DNA from: an uncultured Acetatifactor sp.
Lineage (GTDB): Bacteria > Bacillota > Clostridia > Lachnospirales > Lachnospiraceae
Reading direction: 5' to 3'
DNA: 39,100 nucleotides
Assembly (NCBI GenBank): GCA_910578995.1
Contig: CAJTSY010000017.1
Span: 1 to 39,100 of the forward strand
Shown: positions 29,322 through 36,888 of the stretch, piece after piece
Position numbering within the stretch: the first letter of the stretch is position 1
How the letters are laid out: each line of letters begins with the position of its first letter
The notes under the pieces: model-generated
Seen by the model: only the letters and a program-made list of their open reading frames with translations
Database searches by the model: none
Told to the model about the DNA's origin: nothing
Translations under genes and position numbers: made by a program

Positions 29322-30638
29322 TCAGCGGTTCTCAAACAGCCTCTCCAGCCTCTCCACGCTCTCCTCGAAAGTAAACTTTTCCTCCACGTCCTGACACAGG
29401 AACTGGTTCACCGCCTCAATCTTGGAGATCGCATAATCTATGGAAGGATTGCTGCCGTTCTTATATGCTCCGATGTTGATCAGATCCTCGGCTTCATTGT
29501 ATGTGGCCACCACATTCTTGAGCTTTCCGGCTGCCTGCTTGTGTTCCCTCGAAGCAATCTGGCTCATGCACCTGGAAATACTCTGCAAAATGTCAATGGC
29601 AGGGTAATGGTTTTTATGTCCCAGTTTTCTGTCCAACATGATATGGCCGTCCAGTATGCTTCTGGCCGTATCCGTGATGGGTTCGTTGAAATCATCCCCG
29701 TCCACCAGCACCGTATACAGTCCTGTGATGGATCCCCTGGCGGCGCAGCCTGCCCGTTCCAGAAGCCTAGGCATCTCTGAGTACACGCTGGGGGGATAGC
29801 CCCTGGTCACAGGGGGCTCCCCCCTGGCCAGCCCTATCTCTCTCTGGGCCATGGAAAAACGGGTCAGGGAGTCCATCATCAGGAGCACATCCTTTCCCCT
29901 GTCCCGGAAATATTCCGCAATAGCTGTAGCCGTCTTCGCCGCCTTGTTTCTCTCCAGCGCCGGACGGTCGGATGTAGCCACCACTACCACGGATCTCCTC
30001 ATTCCTTCTTCTCCCAGATCCCGTTCTATAAATTCCCTTACCTCACGGCCCCGCTCCCCGATCAGTGCAATGACGTTGATATCCGCCTTTGTATTCCGGG
30101 CAAACATACCCATCAGGGTGGACTTTCCCACACCGGAACCCGCAAAGATGCCGATCCTCTGTCCTTTGCCCACCGTAATCAAACCGTCCACGGCCTTTAC
30201 TCCCAGAGGAAGCACTTCGTCTATGATCTTCCTGCTCATGGGATCCGGCGGTGCCGCCTCTACCAGGTAGGGGACCCCCTCAAACTGCGTACCGTCCAAC
30301 GGAACCCCCATACCGTTCAGCGTCTTGCCCAACAGGGCGTCGCTTACCGTCACCAGAAGGGGGTTATCCGTATTCTCAACAATACAGCCCAACGCAATGC
30401 CATCCACCGAATCAAAGGGCATCAGCAAGGTTTTCCTGTCCTTGAAACCCACCACCTCCGCCAGAACCGGCCTGCCCTCCCCCTCCGGGGTAATCTGGCA
30501 GATGTCGCCCAGTTTTGCATCCGGACCCGCAGACTCGATGGTCAGTCCCACCACATTGACAACCTTACCCTTTTTCTTATAAAAAGTCTGGTCCCATACT
30601 CTATTATATTTTGCGAAGTCTATATTCCCCGTCCGCAA
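29322..30638 (-). CDS. fliI: Flagellar export ATPase FliI
   Basis: The 438-residue product is an F1-beta-like ATPase. The Walker A motif AGSGVGKST is at residues 166-174, then ALIGERGREVREFIERDLGE and Walker B (VLLMMDSLTRF) near residue 250, and the C-terminal helical domain. It starts with TTG: GGAGG is seven bases ahead and the first in-frame ATG is more than 70 codons later. FliI energises unloading of export substrates, regulated by FliH. Confidence 0.97.
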   Translation of the reverse strand: MRTGNIDFAKYNRVWDQTFYKKKGKVVNVVGLTIESAGPDAKLGDICQITPEGEGRPVLAEVVGFKDRKTLLMPFDSVDGIALGCIVENTDNPLLVTVSDALLGKTLNGMGVPLDGTQFEGVPYLVEAAPPDPMSRKIIDEVLPLGVKAVDGLITVGKGQRIGIFAGSGVGKSTLMGMFARNTKADINVIALIGERGREVREFIERDLGEEGMRRSVVVVATSDRPALERNKAAKTATAIAEYFRDRGKDVLLMMDSLTRFSMAQREIGLARGEPPVTRGYPPSVYSEMPRLLERAGCAARGSITGLYTVLVDGDDFNEPITDTARSILDGHIMLDRKLGHKNHYPAIDILQSISRCMSQIASREHKQAAGKLKNVVATYNEAEDLINIGAYKNGSNPSIDYAISKIEAVNQFLCQDVEEKFTFEESVERLERLFENR

Positions 30639-30650
30639 AAAAATTCCTCC

Positions 30651-31490
30651 TTACTCCCTTTCCCCTGTCCAGGCCAGAAGCATCAGCTGGCGCTTCAGCT
30701 CCGACAGCTGGGTACCCAGTCCGCAGTCGAAAATGCCGTTCTCCGTCTCAATCATGCAGGCATTCCTGCCAAGGGTCAGATCCTCCACCACATCCACACT
30801 GGTATTCTCGGAAACCACTCCTGCCGCCAGCTGCTTCTTCTGCATACTTACATAAGGATAGTCATCCCTGGATACATGGATAATAAAGCTGCGGCTTCCC
30901 TCCAGATTGTGCAGAACCGAGGAGATCAACGATGTCAGCAGTTCACGGTGGGACGAAAGATCCACCTGAAAGATATGCTCATATATCCCCGTGATGGTGT
31001 CCACAAATTTAGGTTCCAGAATATCGATCTGTTCCTGGTATGCCTGTTCCAGGCTGCGGGCCTTCTCCTGGTACTCCTGCTCCATTGCCCCTTCACGTGC
31101 CTGGGCCTTCACAAGGCCTTCGTTATAGCCCTGCTGTCTGGCCTGGCTGACAGCCTGCACTTTCTCGGCTTCCGCCTGGGCCTTCGCATCAGCCCGGATA
31201 CGCTCAGCCTCCGCCCTGGCTGCCGCCACTATGCCCTCAGCCTCCGCCCTGGCCTGTTCCAGAATCTCACGGGCCTCGTCCTGGGCCTTGATGATATTGC
31301 CCCCGTCCTCAGGGGCTTCCAGAACTTCAGCAGGAATCAGGCCAGACACAAAACCTTCCCCGCTCCCGCCGCGTTCCTCCTGAACGAGCTTTTCCAGGCG
31401 CCTTCTGACCACTTCGTCACTGTCAATGACCCGTTTCTCCTCATCAGCAGTCACAGGCATATAGATTCTTTTCAGAAGATTACTATACAA
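30651..31490 (-). CDS. fliH: Flagellar assembly protein FliH, regulator of FliI
   Basis: The product of about 279 residues has a long Ala/Glu/Arg-rich coiled coil (about 80-165, with repeats such as ARAEAERIRADAKAQAEAEK) and the C-terminal FliH/V-ATPase E-like domain (about 170-270). It tethers the FliI ATPase to the C-ring. I place the start at TTG 31490, because GGAGGTGA (a perfect Shine-Dalgarno) lies eight bases ahead and the product then begins (M)YSNLLKRIY as in related FliH. A GTG at 31502 overlapping fliG by 20 bases is the alternative. It overlaps the fliG stop either way. Confidence 0.88.
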   Translation of the reverse strand: MYSNLLKRIYMPVTADEEKRVIDSDEVVRRRLEKLVQEERGGSGEGFVSGLIPAEVLEAPEDGGNIIKAQDEAREILEQARAEAEGIVAAARAEAERIRADAKAQAEAEKVQAVSQARQQGYNEGLVKAQAREGAMEQEYQEKARSLEQAYQEQIDILEPKFVDTITGIYEHIFQVDLSSHRELLTSLISSVLHNLEGSRSFIIHVSRDDYPYVSMQKKQLAAGVVSENTSVDVVEDLTLGRNACMIETENGIFDCGLGTQLSELKRQLMLLAWTGERE

Positions 31491-32505
31491 CGATCTCGTC
31501 ACCTCCGCCTCTGGAGATTACGATCTCCCCTGCATCCTCAAGTTTCCTTATAATATTGACTATCTTCTGCTGTGCCTCTTCCACATCCTTCATACGGACA
31601 GGCCCCATAAAGTCCATGTCCTCCTTGATCATGACGGCAAGACGTTTGGATACATTGTTAAAGATGGCATTCTTCACTTCTTCATTGGCATTCTTCAGTG
31701 CTACGGCCAGATCGTTGTTCTCAACGTCACGCAGCACACGCTGGATTGCCCTGTCGTCCAAAAGCAGAATATCCTCGAACACAAACATCTTCTTTCGGAT
31801 CTCCTCCGCCAGCTCCGGCACTTCCACTTCCAGAGTCTCCATAATGTGGCGCTCCGTTCCCCTGTCCACTGTATTGAGGATCTCCACAACGGCATCCACA
31901 CCGCCGATGATGGTGTAATCCTGATTGACAAGGCTTGCAAGCTTGGATTCCAGGACTTTCTCCACCTCCTTGATCACCTCTGGACTGGTGCGGTCCATAA
32001 CGGCGATACGCCGTGCCACGTCCGCCTGTTTCTCGGGAGGCAGGGCCGATACCACCTGGGCCGCCTGTTGGGGCGCCAGGTAGGACAGGATCAGGGCAAC
32101 CGTCTGAGGATGCTCATCCTGGATAAAGTTGATCAGCTGGGTGGCATCTGTCTTACGCACAAACTCGAAAGGCTTCACCTGCAGGGACGCCGTCAGCTTG
32201 CCGATTACATCCATGGCCTTCTCGGAGCCAAGGGCCTTCTCCAACAGATCCCTGGCATAACCGATACCGCCCTCCGCGATATACTGCTGTGCCAGGCATA
32301 CCTCATAAAATTCATTAATCACGTCTTCCTTCACCTGGGGAGTCACGCTTCTGGTATTGGCGATCTCCAGGGTCAGCTCCTCGATCTCCTCTTCCTTCAA
32401 ATGTTTGAAAATACCGGCGGAACGCTCCGGTCCAAGGGAAATGAGCAGGATGGCCGCTCTCTGTATACCCCTGATTCCCCCTTCATTCGCTGCAGTCTTT
32501 GGCAT
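31483..32505 (-). CDS. fliG: Flagellar motor switch protein FliG
   Basis: The 340-residue product has the FliF-binding N-domain (about 10-100), the middle domain with the EHPQ motif (131-134, DEHPQTVALILSYL), and the C-terminal torque domain with the charged helix (ENNDLAVALKNANEEVKNAI region) that faces MotA. It ends GGGDEIVV. It links the MS ring to FliM/FliY and generates torque. It follows fliF by 22 bases. Confidence 0.97.
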   Translation of the reverse strand: MPKTAANEGGIRGIQRAAILLISLGPERSAGIFKHLKEEEIEELTLEIANTRSVTPQVKEDVINEFYEVCLAQQYIAEGGIGYARDLLEKALGSEKAMDVIGKLTASLQVKPFEFVRKTDATQLINFIQDEHPQTVALILSYLAPQQAAQVVSALPPEKQADVARRIAVMDRTSPEVIKEVEKVLESKLASLVNQDYTIIGGVDAVVEILNTVDRGTERHIMETLEVEVPELAEEIRKKMFVFEDILLLDDRAIQRVLRDVENNDLAVALKNANEEVKNAIFNNVSKRLAVMIKEDMDFMGPVRMKDVEEAQQKIVNIIRKLEDAGEIVISRGGGDEIVV

Positions 32506-32527
32506 GATATATGTACCTCTTTTAACG

Positions 32528-34135
32528 TTAATTCCAATCCTCGTTCAACCAGTTCCGCAGCAGGTTTGCCGCTGCCTCGGGATTCTCATCCACAAACTTT
32601 TCAACCATCTTGCGGGTCTCGGACTTGGTCTCCACATCGATATCCTCTATAGTGGACTCAGGCTGCGTAGACTGGAGCATTTCCTCCACCGGCAGCTCCG
32701 GCTCCTCCTCCACTGCCTTCTTCCTGGGCCCCATGCTGCGCAGGATCACAAACCCCAGCAGGGCCAGAATCAGCAGAATCAAAACGATGCTTGCTATATC
32801 GGTGGCACTGACGCTGAAGCCTTCCTTATCATAGAACCTGGGCTCTTCAAAGGCGATGATGGTCACTTTATCCGCGCTGATGCCGCTGGCGTTTGCAACC
32901 ATCTGGAAAAACTCGGAATCCACCTCCTGCTTGGTGCTCTCCCTGTTTGCCTCCTTGAAATCCTCCCAGGTGATACCCTCCAGGAGTCCCTGCCTTTCGA
33001 CATTATCCTCAAAATACTCCCTGTAACGGACCATGGAAACAGATACAGAAGAAGCATCGTAGTCAATACTCCCCGCCGCTCCGTTGGTCACTGTATTCGA
33101 CTCGCTCCACTGAGTATCAAGGGAGTGCTCGTTGGAGGATGCGGAGCCCCCGTTGGAATCCGGATTCACATAACCCGTCAGATCCTCTCCGTTGGAATCC
33201 GTTCCCGGTATCCCTTCCACATCATTTGTGGTTTCGGATGAAAAAGTATCCTCGTGGTAGGGATATCCGTTAGGATGGTCGGCATCGCTGTAGTACTCTT
33301 TGACCTGTCTGGTATAATTGGAATAGTCCACTTTCAGGTGGGTGGCCACCTCGATCATCTGGTACTGCTTTGTCCCCAACAGCACCTTTTTCACCTGGTT
33401 GGTGACCATCAGCTCAGCCTGGTTCTGCAGTTCCTGTACGGAGTTGGCCACGCCCATGGTGTTGTATTCGTCTCCCCCGGCGAACAGGGTATTAAAATTC
33501 TGATCCACGATGGTAATATTGGCCGTAGTCTTGTTCCCGATACAGGTGGCAGCGCCCTTTGCCATGGACATGGCATTGGCCTGGGTAAATTCATCCGTAA
33601 CCGTCAGCTGGATATATGCAAAGGATTCCTGCTCCGAATCGCTGAGCCATCCCGAATTCTCCGCCATGGTCAGCTTGACGCTCACATCCTTTACCGCCGG
33701 GGCCTTCATGAACATGTTCTCGATATATTTCTGATAGTAGTCGGTAGTCTGGTTTAACATGTCCGCCGTGGTGGTGGACATGTCAGTCTGCACGAAATCG
33801 CTGTACTTCAGATCATCCGGCACATACCCTTCCGCGGCAATGGCCAGATTTGCCTGGGCCAGCTGGGTGCGCAGCACCTCCACCGTCTTTGCGTCGGCCG
33901 ACTCCCGGTGGGTAATGCCGGCTCCGTTGAGAATCTCCACAATCTCCGCCGCGGTAGTGGCATTCTCATAGGTTCCGAGTCTTGTATATTCAGGTTTGGT
34001 GAATGTATACACGATTATGACAAAAGTAAACACCACAGCGGCAGCCATGATTACGATAATGGTCCTCTGCCTGCTGGTGAATTTCTTCCACCAATCCAGT
34101 ATTTTTCCCGGTATCTCTTTTAGCTTGTCAGCCAT
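32528..34135 (-). CDS. fliF: Flagellar MS-ring protein FliF
   Basis: The 535-residue product has two membrane helices (about 27-46 and 446-468) around the ring-building domains. The YscJ/FliF motif appears in GYVPDDLKYSDFVQTDMSTT and EGITWEDFKEANRESTKQEV. The C-terminus (DENPEAAANLLRNWLNEDWN) is the FliG-binding helix. FliF is the first structure assembled. The variable periplasmic loop (about 285-345, Asn/Ser/Asp-rich) is extended. Confidence 0.97.
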   Translation of the reverse strand: MADKLKEIPGKILDWWKKFTSRQRTIIVIMAAAVVFTFVIIVYTFTKPEYTRLGTYENATTAAEIVEILNGAGITHRESADAKTVEVLRTQLAQANLAIAAEGYVPDDLKYSDFVQTDMSTTTADMLNQTTDYYQKYIENMFMKAPAVKDVSVKLTMAENSGWLSDSEQESFAYIQLTVTDEFTQANAMSMAKGAATCIGNKTTANITIVDQNFNTLFAGGDEYNTMGVANSVQELQNQAELMVTNQVKKVLLGTKQYQMIEVATHLKVDYSNYTRQVKEYYSDADHPNGYPYHEDTFSSETTNDVEGIPGTDSNGEDLTGYVNPDSNGGSASSNEHSLDTQWSESNTVTNGAAGSIDYDASSVSVSMVRYREYFEDNVERQGLLEGITWEDFKEANRESTKQEVDSEFFQMVANASGISADKVTIIAFEEPRFYDKEGFSVSATDIASIVLILLILALLGFVILRSMGPRKKAVEEEPELPVEEMLQSTQPESTIEDIDVETKSETRKMVEKFVDENPEAAANLLRNWLNEDWN

Positions 34136-34205
34136 GGTACTTCTCTCCTAGTCATTTCTAAATTCCTCATATTAACTCCCAATACCGCGGTCATGTGAAA
34201 CAATA

Positions 34206-34550
34206 TCAGATCTGCATCTGCATCAGTTCCTTGTATGCATCCAGCAGTCTGTCCCTGACAGCCACCGTGTACTGCAGGGCCGTGGAAGCCTTCTGCAGGG
34301 CAATGGTCAGGTCGTGGGCGTTATCCGTCTCCCCCAACGCAAACTTGATATTCATATCCTCGGCATCGGACAGATACTCGTTTGTAGTCTTTATGTTATT
34401 GATGGCGGAATTTAAAAAAGCATCAAACAAAATACCCTCTGTCCTGTCTTCCTTTTCCGCGGAAAGCCCGGTAAAAGCGGTACGCCCTGCCGGGGCTGTC
34501 TCTGTGACTCCGTTCAGTCCATTTACTGGTGTAATCGCCGACAAATCCAT
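34206..34550 (-). CDS. fliE: Flagellar hook-basal body protein FliE
   Basis: The 114-residue product links the MS ring to the rod. The C-terminal half carries the family pattern DMNIKFALGETDNAHDLTIA and LQKASTALQYTVAVRDRLLD, ending in YKELMQMQI. Position after flgB-flgC and before fliF is standard. Length is normal. No signal peptide, as expected for a type III export substrate. Confidence 0.95.
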   Translation of the reverse strand: MDLSAITPVNGLNGVTETAPAGRTAFTGLSAEKEDRTEGILFDAFLNSAINNIKTTNEYLSDAEDMNIKFALGETDNAHDLTIALQKASTALQYTVAVRDRLLDAYKELMQMQI

Positions 34551-34609
34551 AATATGTATGCCTTCCCTCTTTCAAACTCCAACTTCAGCTACAGCTGTCC
34601 TGAGACTCT

Positions 34610-35134
34610 TTATGAACCGATCTCCAATCCCCTCTGTACAATGGACTTGGTGGCATTGAACGCGGTTGCGTTGGCCTCGTAGGCGCGGCTTGCGTCGATC
34701 ATGTTCGTCATTTCCGTGATAATATTCACGTTGGGATACGTCACGTATCCGTTCTCGTCCGCATCGGGATGGGCAGGGTCATACACCATGTTCATCTCCG
34801 TGACATGATCCTCGTACAGGCCGCTGACCCTGACGCCCTGCCCCGTATATCCCTGCCGTGTATGGGTATGCACGAACTCATGGGTATGCGTCATGTTGGC
34901 ATTGGTTCCCGACTTGGAATGTATATGCGTCTTTTCCCCCAACCTTCCCAACACGTGACTGAAGGAAGCCTGGTTCTCCTTCTCGGCAAAAGCCACCACC
35001 TTCCTGCGGTAGGGTTCGCCATCCGCAGTGCGCGTGGTGTTGGCATTGGCCACGTTCTCGGAGATGACATCCATCCTGTATCTCTCCGCCGTCATTCCCG
35101 TGGCATTAATATTAAAAGCAGAAAACAAGCTCAT
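34610..35134 (-). CDS. flgC: Flagellar rod protein FlgC with a His-rich insertion
   Basis: The 174-residue product has the rod N-motif (NINATGMTAERYRMDVISEN, then VANANTTRTADGEPYRRKVV) and a clear C-terminal YPNVNIITEMTNMIDASRAY region. Most FlgC proteins are 135-150 residues. The extra length is an insertion around residues 66-96 with three HxH groups (H70/H72, H83/H85, H89/H91), which could bind metal or only be flexible. FlgC forms part of the proximal rod with FlgB. It follows flgB by 66 bases. Confidence 0.95.
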   Translation of the reverse strand: MSLFSAFNINATGMTAERYRMDVISENVANANTTRTADGEPYRRKVVAFAEKENQASFSHVLGRLGEKTHIHSKSGTNANMTHTHEFVHTHTRQGYTGQGVRVSGLYEDHVTEMNMVYDPAHPDADENGYVTYPNVNIITEMTNMIDASRAYEANATAFNATKSIVQRGLEIGS

Positions 35135-35200
35135 GTTCCGTCTCCTCTCTCCTGTATGTGTGTCTCCGCCGGTTCATTCCCAAAACCTGCATTTCCCCCG

Positions 35201-35590
35201 TTACTTCATTACGGTCTGCAGATTCACAAACTCCTGGTTAATGCCCACCATGAGCCCCTGGTATTTCAGCTGATTCTCCGCCAGCATCACACCTTCCGTA
35301 TCCACATCCACGTTATTCTTATCCAGACGGTAGGAATAATTTCCATGATCCGTGAATATCGCAGGTGTCAGCCTGTCAAGCTCAATGGAGGACACCTTCG
35401 AATCCATGGTCCTGCAGCGGAAATTACCCAACTCCCTCTTCAGCACGGACTCAAAGGCCACATCCTGCCTTTTATAACCGGGAGTATCCACATTGGCAAG
35501 ATTATTCCCGATGGCATCATTGCGAAGCCAGCAGGCATCTGCCGCCTTATCCAGCACATTTACATAATCAAATACACTTGACTGAAACAT
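35201..35590 (-). CDS. flgB: Flagellar rod protein FlgB
   Basis: The 129-residue product is the first gene of the fla operon. The rod signature AIGNNLANVDTPGYKRQDVA is near residues 26-45, and the C-terminal helix (QLKYQGLMVGINQEFVNLQT) pairs with it. FlgB builds the proximal rod with FlgC and FliE. GGAAGGAGAGGGAA is the ribosome region. A promoter at 35667-35695 starts the operon about 70 bases upstream. Confidence 0.95.
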   Translation of the reverse strand: MFQSSVFDYVNVLDKAADACWLRNDAIGNNLANVDTPGYKRQDVAFESVLKRELGNFRCRTMDSKVSSIELDRLTPAIFTDHGNYSYRLDKNNVDVDTEGVMLAENQLKYQGLMVGINQEFVNLQTVMK

Positions 35591-35666
35591 TTCCCTCTCC
35601 TTCCACCGTAATTTTGTCTATGTAGGAATTCATATTAAAAAGCTGCCATCATACCCGTCGACTTCC

Positions 35667-35695
35667 ATTATATTAAATTTCAGCGAAAAGTACAA
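35667..35695 (-). promoter_or_regulatory. Main sigma-A promoter of the fla/che operon
   Basis: On the minus strand TTGTAC (35690-35695) and TATAAT (35667-35672) are separated by 17 bases. It lies about 75 bases before the flgB ATG and after the codY terminator. No sigma-28-type promoter is seen here. Confidence 0.75.
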
Positions 35696-35713
35696 GACAC
35701 AACTTGAATTAAC

Positions 35714-35730
35714 TTATTTTTCCAAAATAA
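35714..35730 (-). promoter_or_regulatory. CodY-box-like palindrome upstream of the fla promoter
   Basis: The minus strand reads TTATTTTGGAAAAATAA, a 7-bp inverted repeat around three bases. The best 15-base window matches the CodY consensus AATTTTCWGAAAATT at 10 of 15 positions. It lies about 19 bases upstream of the -35. CodY represses fla/che in B. subtilis, and codY is the adjacent gene, so it is a plausible but unproven operator. Confidence 0.35.
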
Positions 35731-35761
35731 TATTCTGTATTGCGGTAAAAAGTACCGTTCC

Positions 35762-35835
35762 AAAAAAAGAAAAGGGACTTAAAACAACAGGGAAACCCTT
35801 CCGTTCTCCACTGCCGTACCACAATAAGTCCCTTT
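35762..35835 (-). terminator. Rho-independent terminator of codY
   Basis: An 11-bp perfect stem (35771-35781 with 35825-35835, AAAGGGACTTA/TAAGTCCCTTT on either strand) encloses about 43 bases containing a smaller GGGTTTCCC element. On the minus strand it is followed by TCTTTTTTT. It separates codY from the fla operon. Confidence 0.8.
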
Positions 35836-35852
35836 ATCCAGTGACCCCGGGC

Positions 35853-35882
35853 CAAATAACCTCCGGTCAAATAACCTCCGGT
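35853..35882. repeat. 15-bp tandem duplication after codY
   Basis: CAAATAACCTCCGGT occurs twice in direct tandem (35853-35867 and 35868-35882), between the codY stop and its terminator. GTGACC (35841-35846) and GGTCAC (35880-35885) flank it as an inverted pair. It has no evident gene function. Confidence 0.8.
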
Positions 35883-35918
35883 CACTCCAAATCCGTTTGA
35901 GTATGTACTTTCATCTTA

Positions 35919-36707
35919 TCAGCCGCGCCCGTTCTGGCGCTTAAGTTCCTCGATCTCATCAAACACCACATCGTTCAATACTTTAATATATGTCCCTTTC
36001 ATTCCCGATGAACGGGACTCTATCACTCCCGCACTTTCAAATTTCCTCAGCGCGTTCACAATAACCGAACGGGTAATACCCACCCTGTCTGCTATCTTAC
36101 TGGCCACCAGGATACCCTCCATACCGTTCAGCTCGTCAAAAATATGGGTGATGGCTTCCATCTCCGAGAAAGACAGCGTACTGATGGCCGACTTTACCAC
36201 GGCCACCTTGCGGCTCTCCTCAGCATTCTCCTCGCTCACCGCCCTCAGCATCTCCAATCCCACCACTGTGGTCCCGTACTCGCACAAAATAATGTCATCT
36301 ATATCATACTGGACGTCGCACTTATATATGAACAGAGTCCCCAGCCTCTCCCCCGCGATGTCGATAGGGGTGATAATGGCCTGAAACTTCTTCACGTCCG
36401 TACTCTCAAATCCCAGTGTAGCCAGGTTCACATTCTCCTTGGTGGAAAGAACCCCCAGCAACCTCTCGTTCAGCATGGCATCAACAAAGCCGCCCACGTT
36501 CTCGTCTATCAGTTCCGTTATGGGCTTTACTCCTTCAGCCTTTCCAATCCCCAGAACTTTGCCTTTGCGGCTGATGACAAGGACATTGGAATCGAGGATC
36601 TCCTTCATCACAGTGCAGATATCGTTAAAGACTACTTTGCTGGAATTGTTGTTATGCAACAGATTCCCGATTTTTCTGGTTTTATCCAGAAGCTGTACAC
36701 TACTCAT
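35919..36707 (-). CDS. codY: Global transcriptional regulator CodY
   Basis: The 262-residue product starts MSSVQLLDKTRKIGNLLHNN. The N-terminal GAF domain (about 1-155) binds branched-chain amino acids; the C-terminal winged helix-turn-helix (about 180-255, SKIADRVGITRSVIVNALRK, then FESAGVIESRSSGMKGTYIK) binds DNA. Bacillus CodY is about 259 residues. The start at 36707 is fixed by GGAGG seven bases ahead; the frame is open 14 codons further without one. CodY represses nutrient-scavenging and often flagellar genes when amino acids and GTP are high. It lies between topA and flgB as in B. subtilis, except that the genes between topA and codY there are missing. Confidence 0.97.
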   Translation of the reverse strand: MSSVQLLDKTRKIGNLLHNNNSSKVVFNDICTVMKEILDSNVLVISRKGKVLGIGKAEGVKPITELIDENVGGFVDAMLNERLLGVLSTKENVNLATLGFESTDVKKFQAIITPIDIAGERLGTLFIYKCDVQYDIDDIILCEYGTTVVGLEMLRAVSEENAEESRKVAVVKSAISTLSFSEMEAITHIFDELNGMEGILVASKIADRVGITRSVIVNALRKFESAGVIESRSSGMKGTYIKVLNDVVFDEIEELKRQNGRG

Positions 36708-36830
36708 ACGCACCCCTCCATTCCGATGCTCATGGACATGCGCAATCACTTCGCACTTCTTTCATTTTCGCCCAGGAGACCAACAAAACAAATGGATGCT
36801 CAGCGACCGCTCTCTTTGCTGACAGCCACA

Positions 36831-36859
36831 ATTATATCATAAACACAGTCCGATTACAA
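36831..36859 (-). promoter_or_regulatory. Sigma-A promoter of codY
   Basis: On the minus strand TTGTAA (36854-36859) and TATAAT (36831-36836) have a 17-base spacer, and TGA just ahead of the -10 makes it extended. The leader to the codY start is about 115 bases. No terminator hairpin is seen between the topA stop and this promoter. Confidence 0.75.
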
Positions 36860-36888
36860 TGTATAAATGCCTAAATTTTTTATATTGA

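Noticed and set aside
35673..35689. CodY box within the fla promoter spacer (TTTTCGCTGAAATTT)
   Set aside because: Half-sites resemble the CodY consensus but are two bases too far apart.
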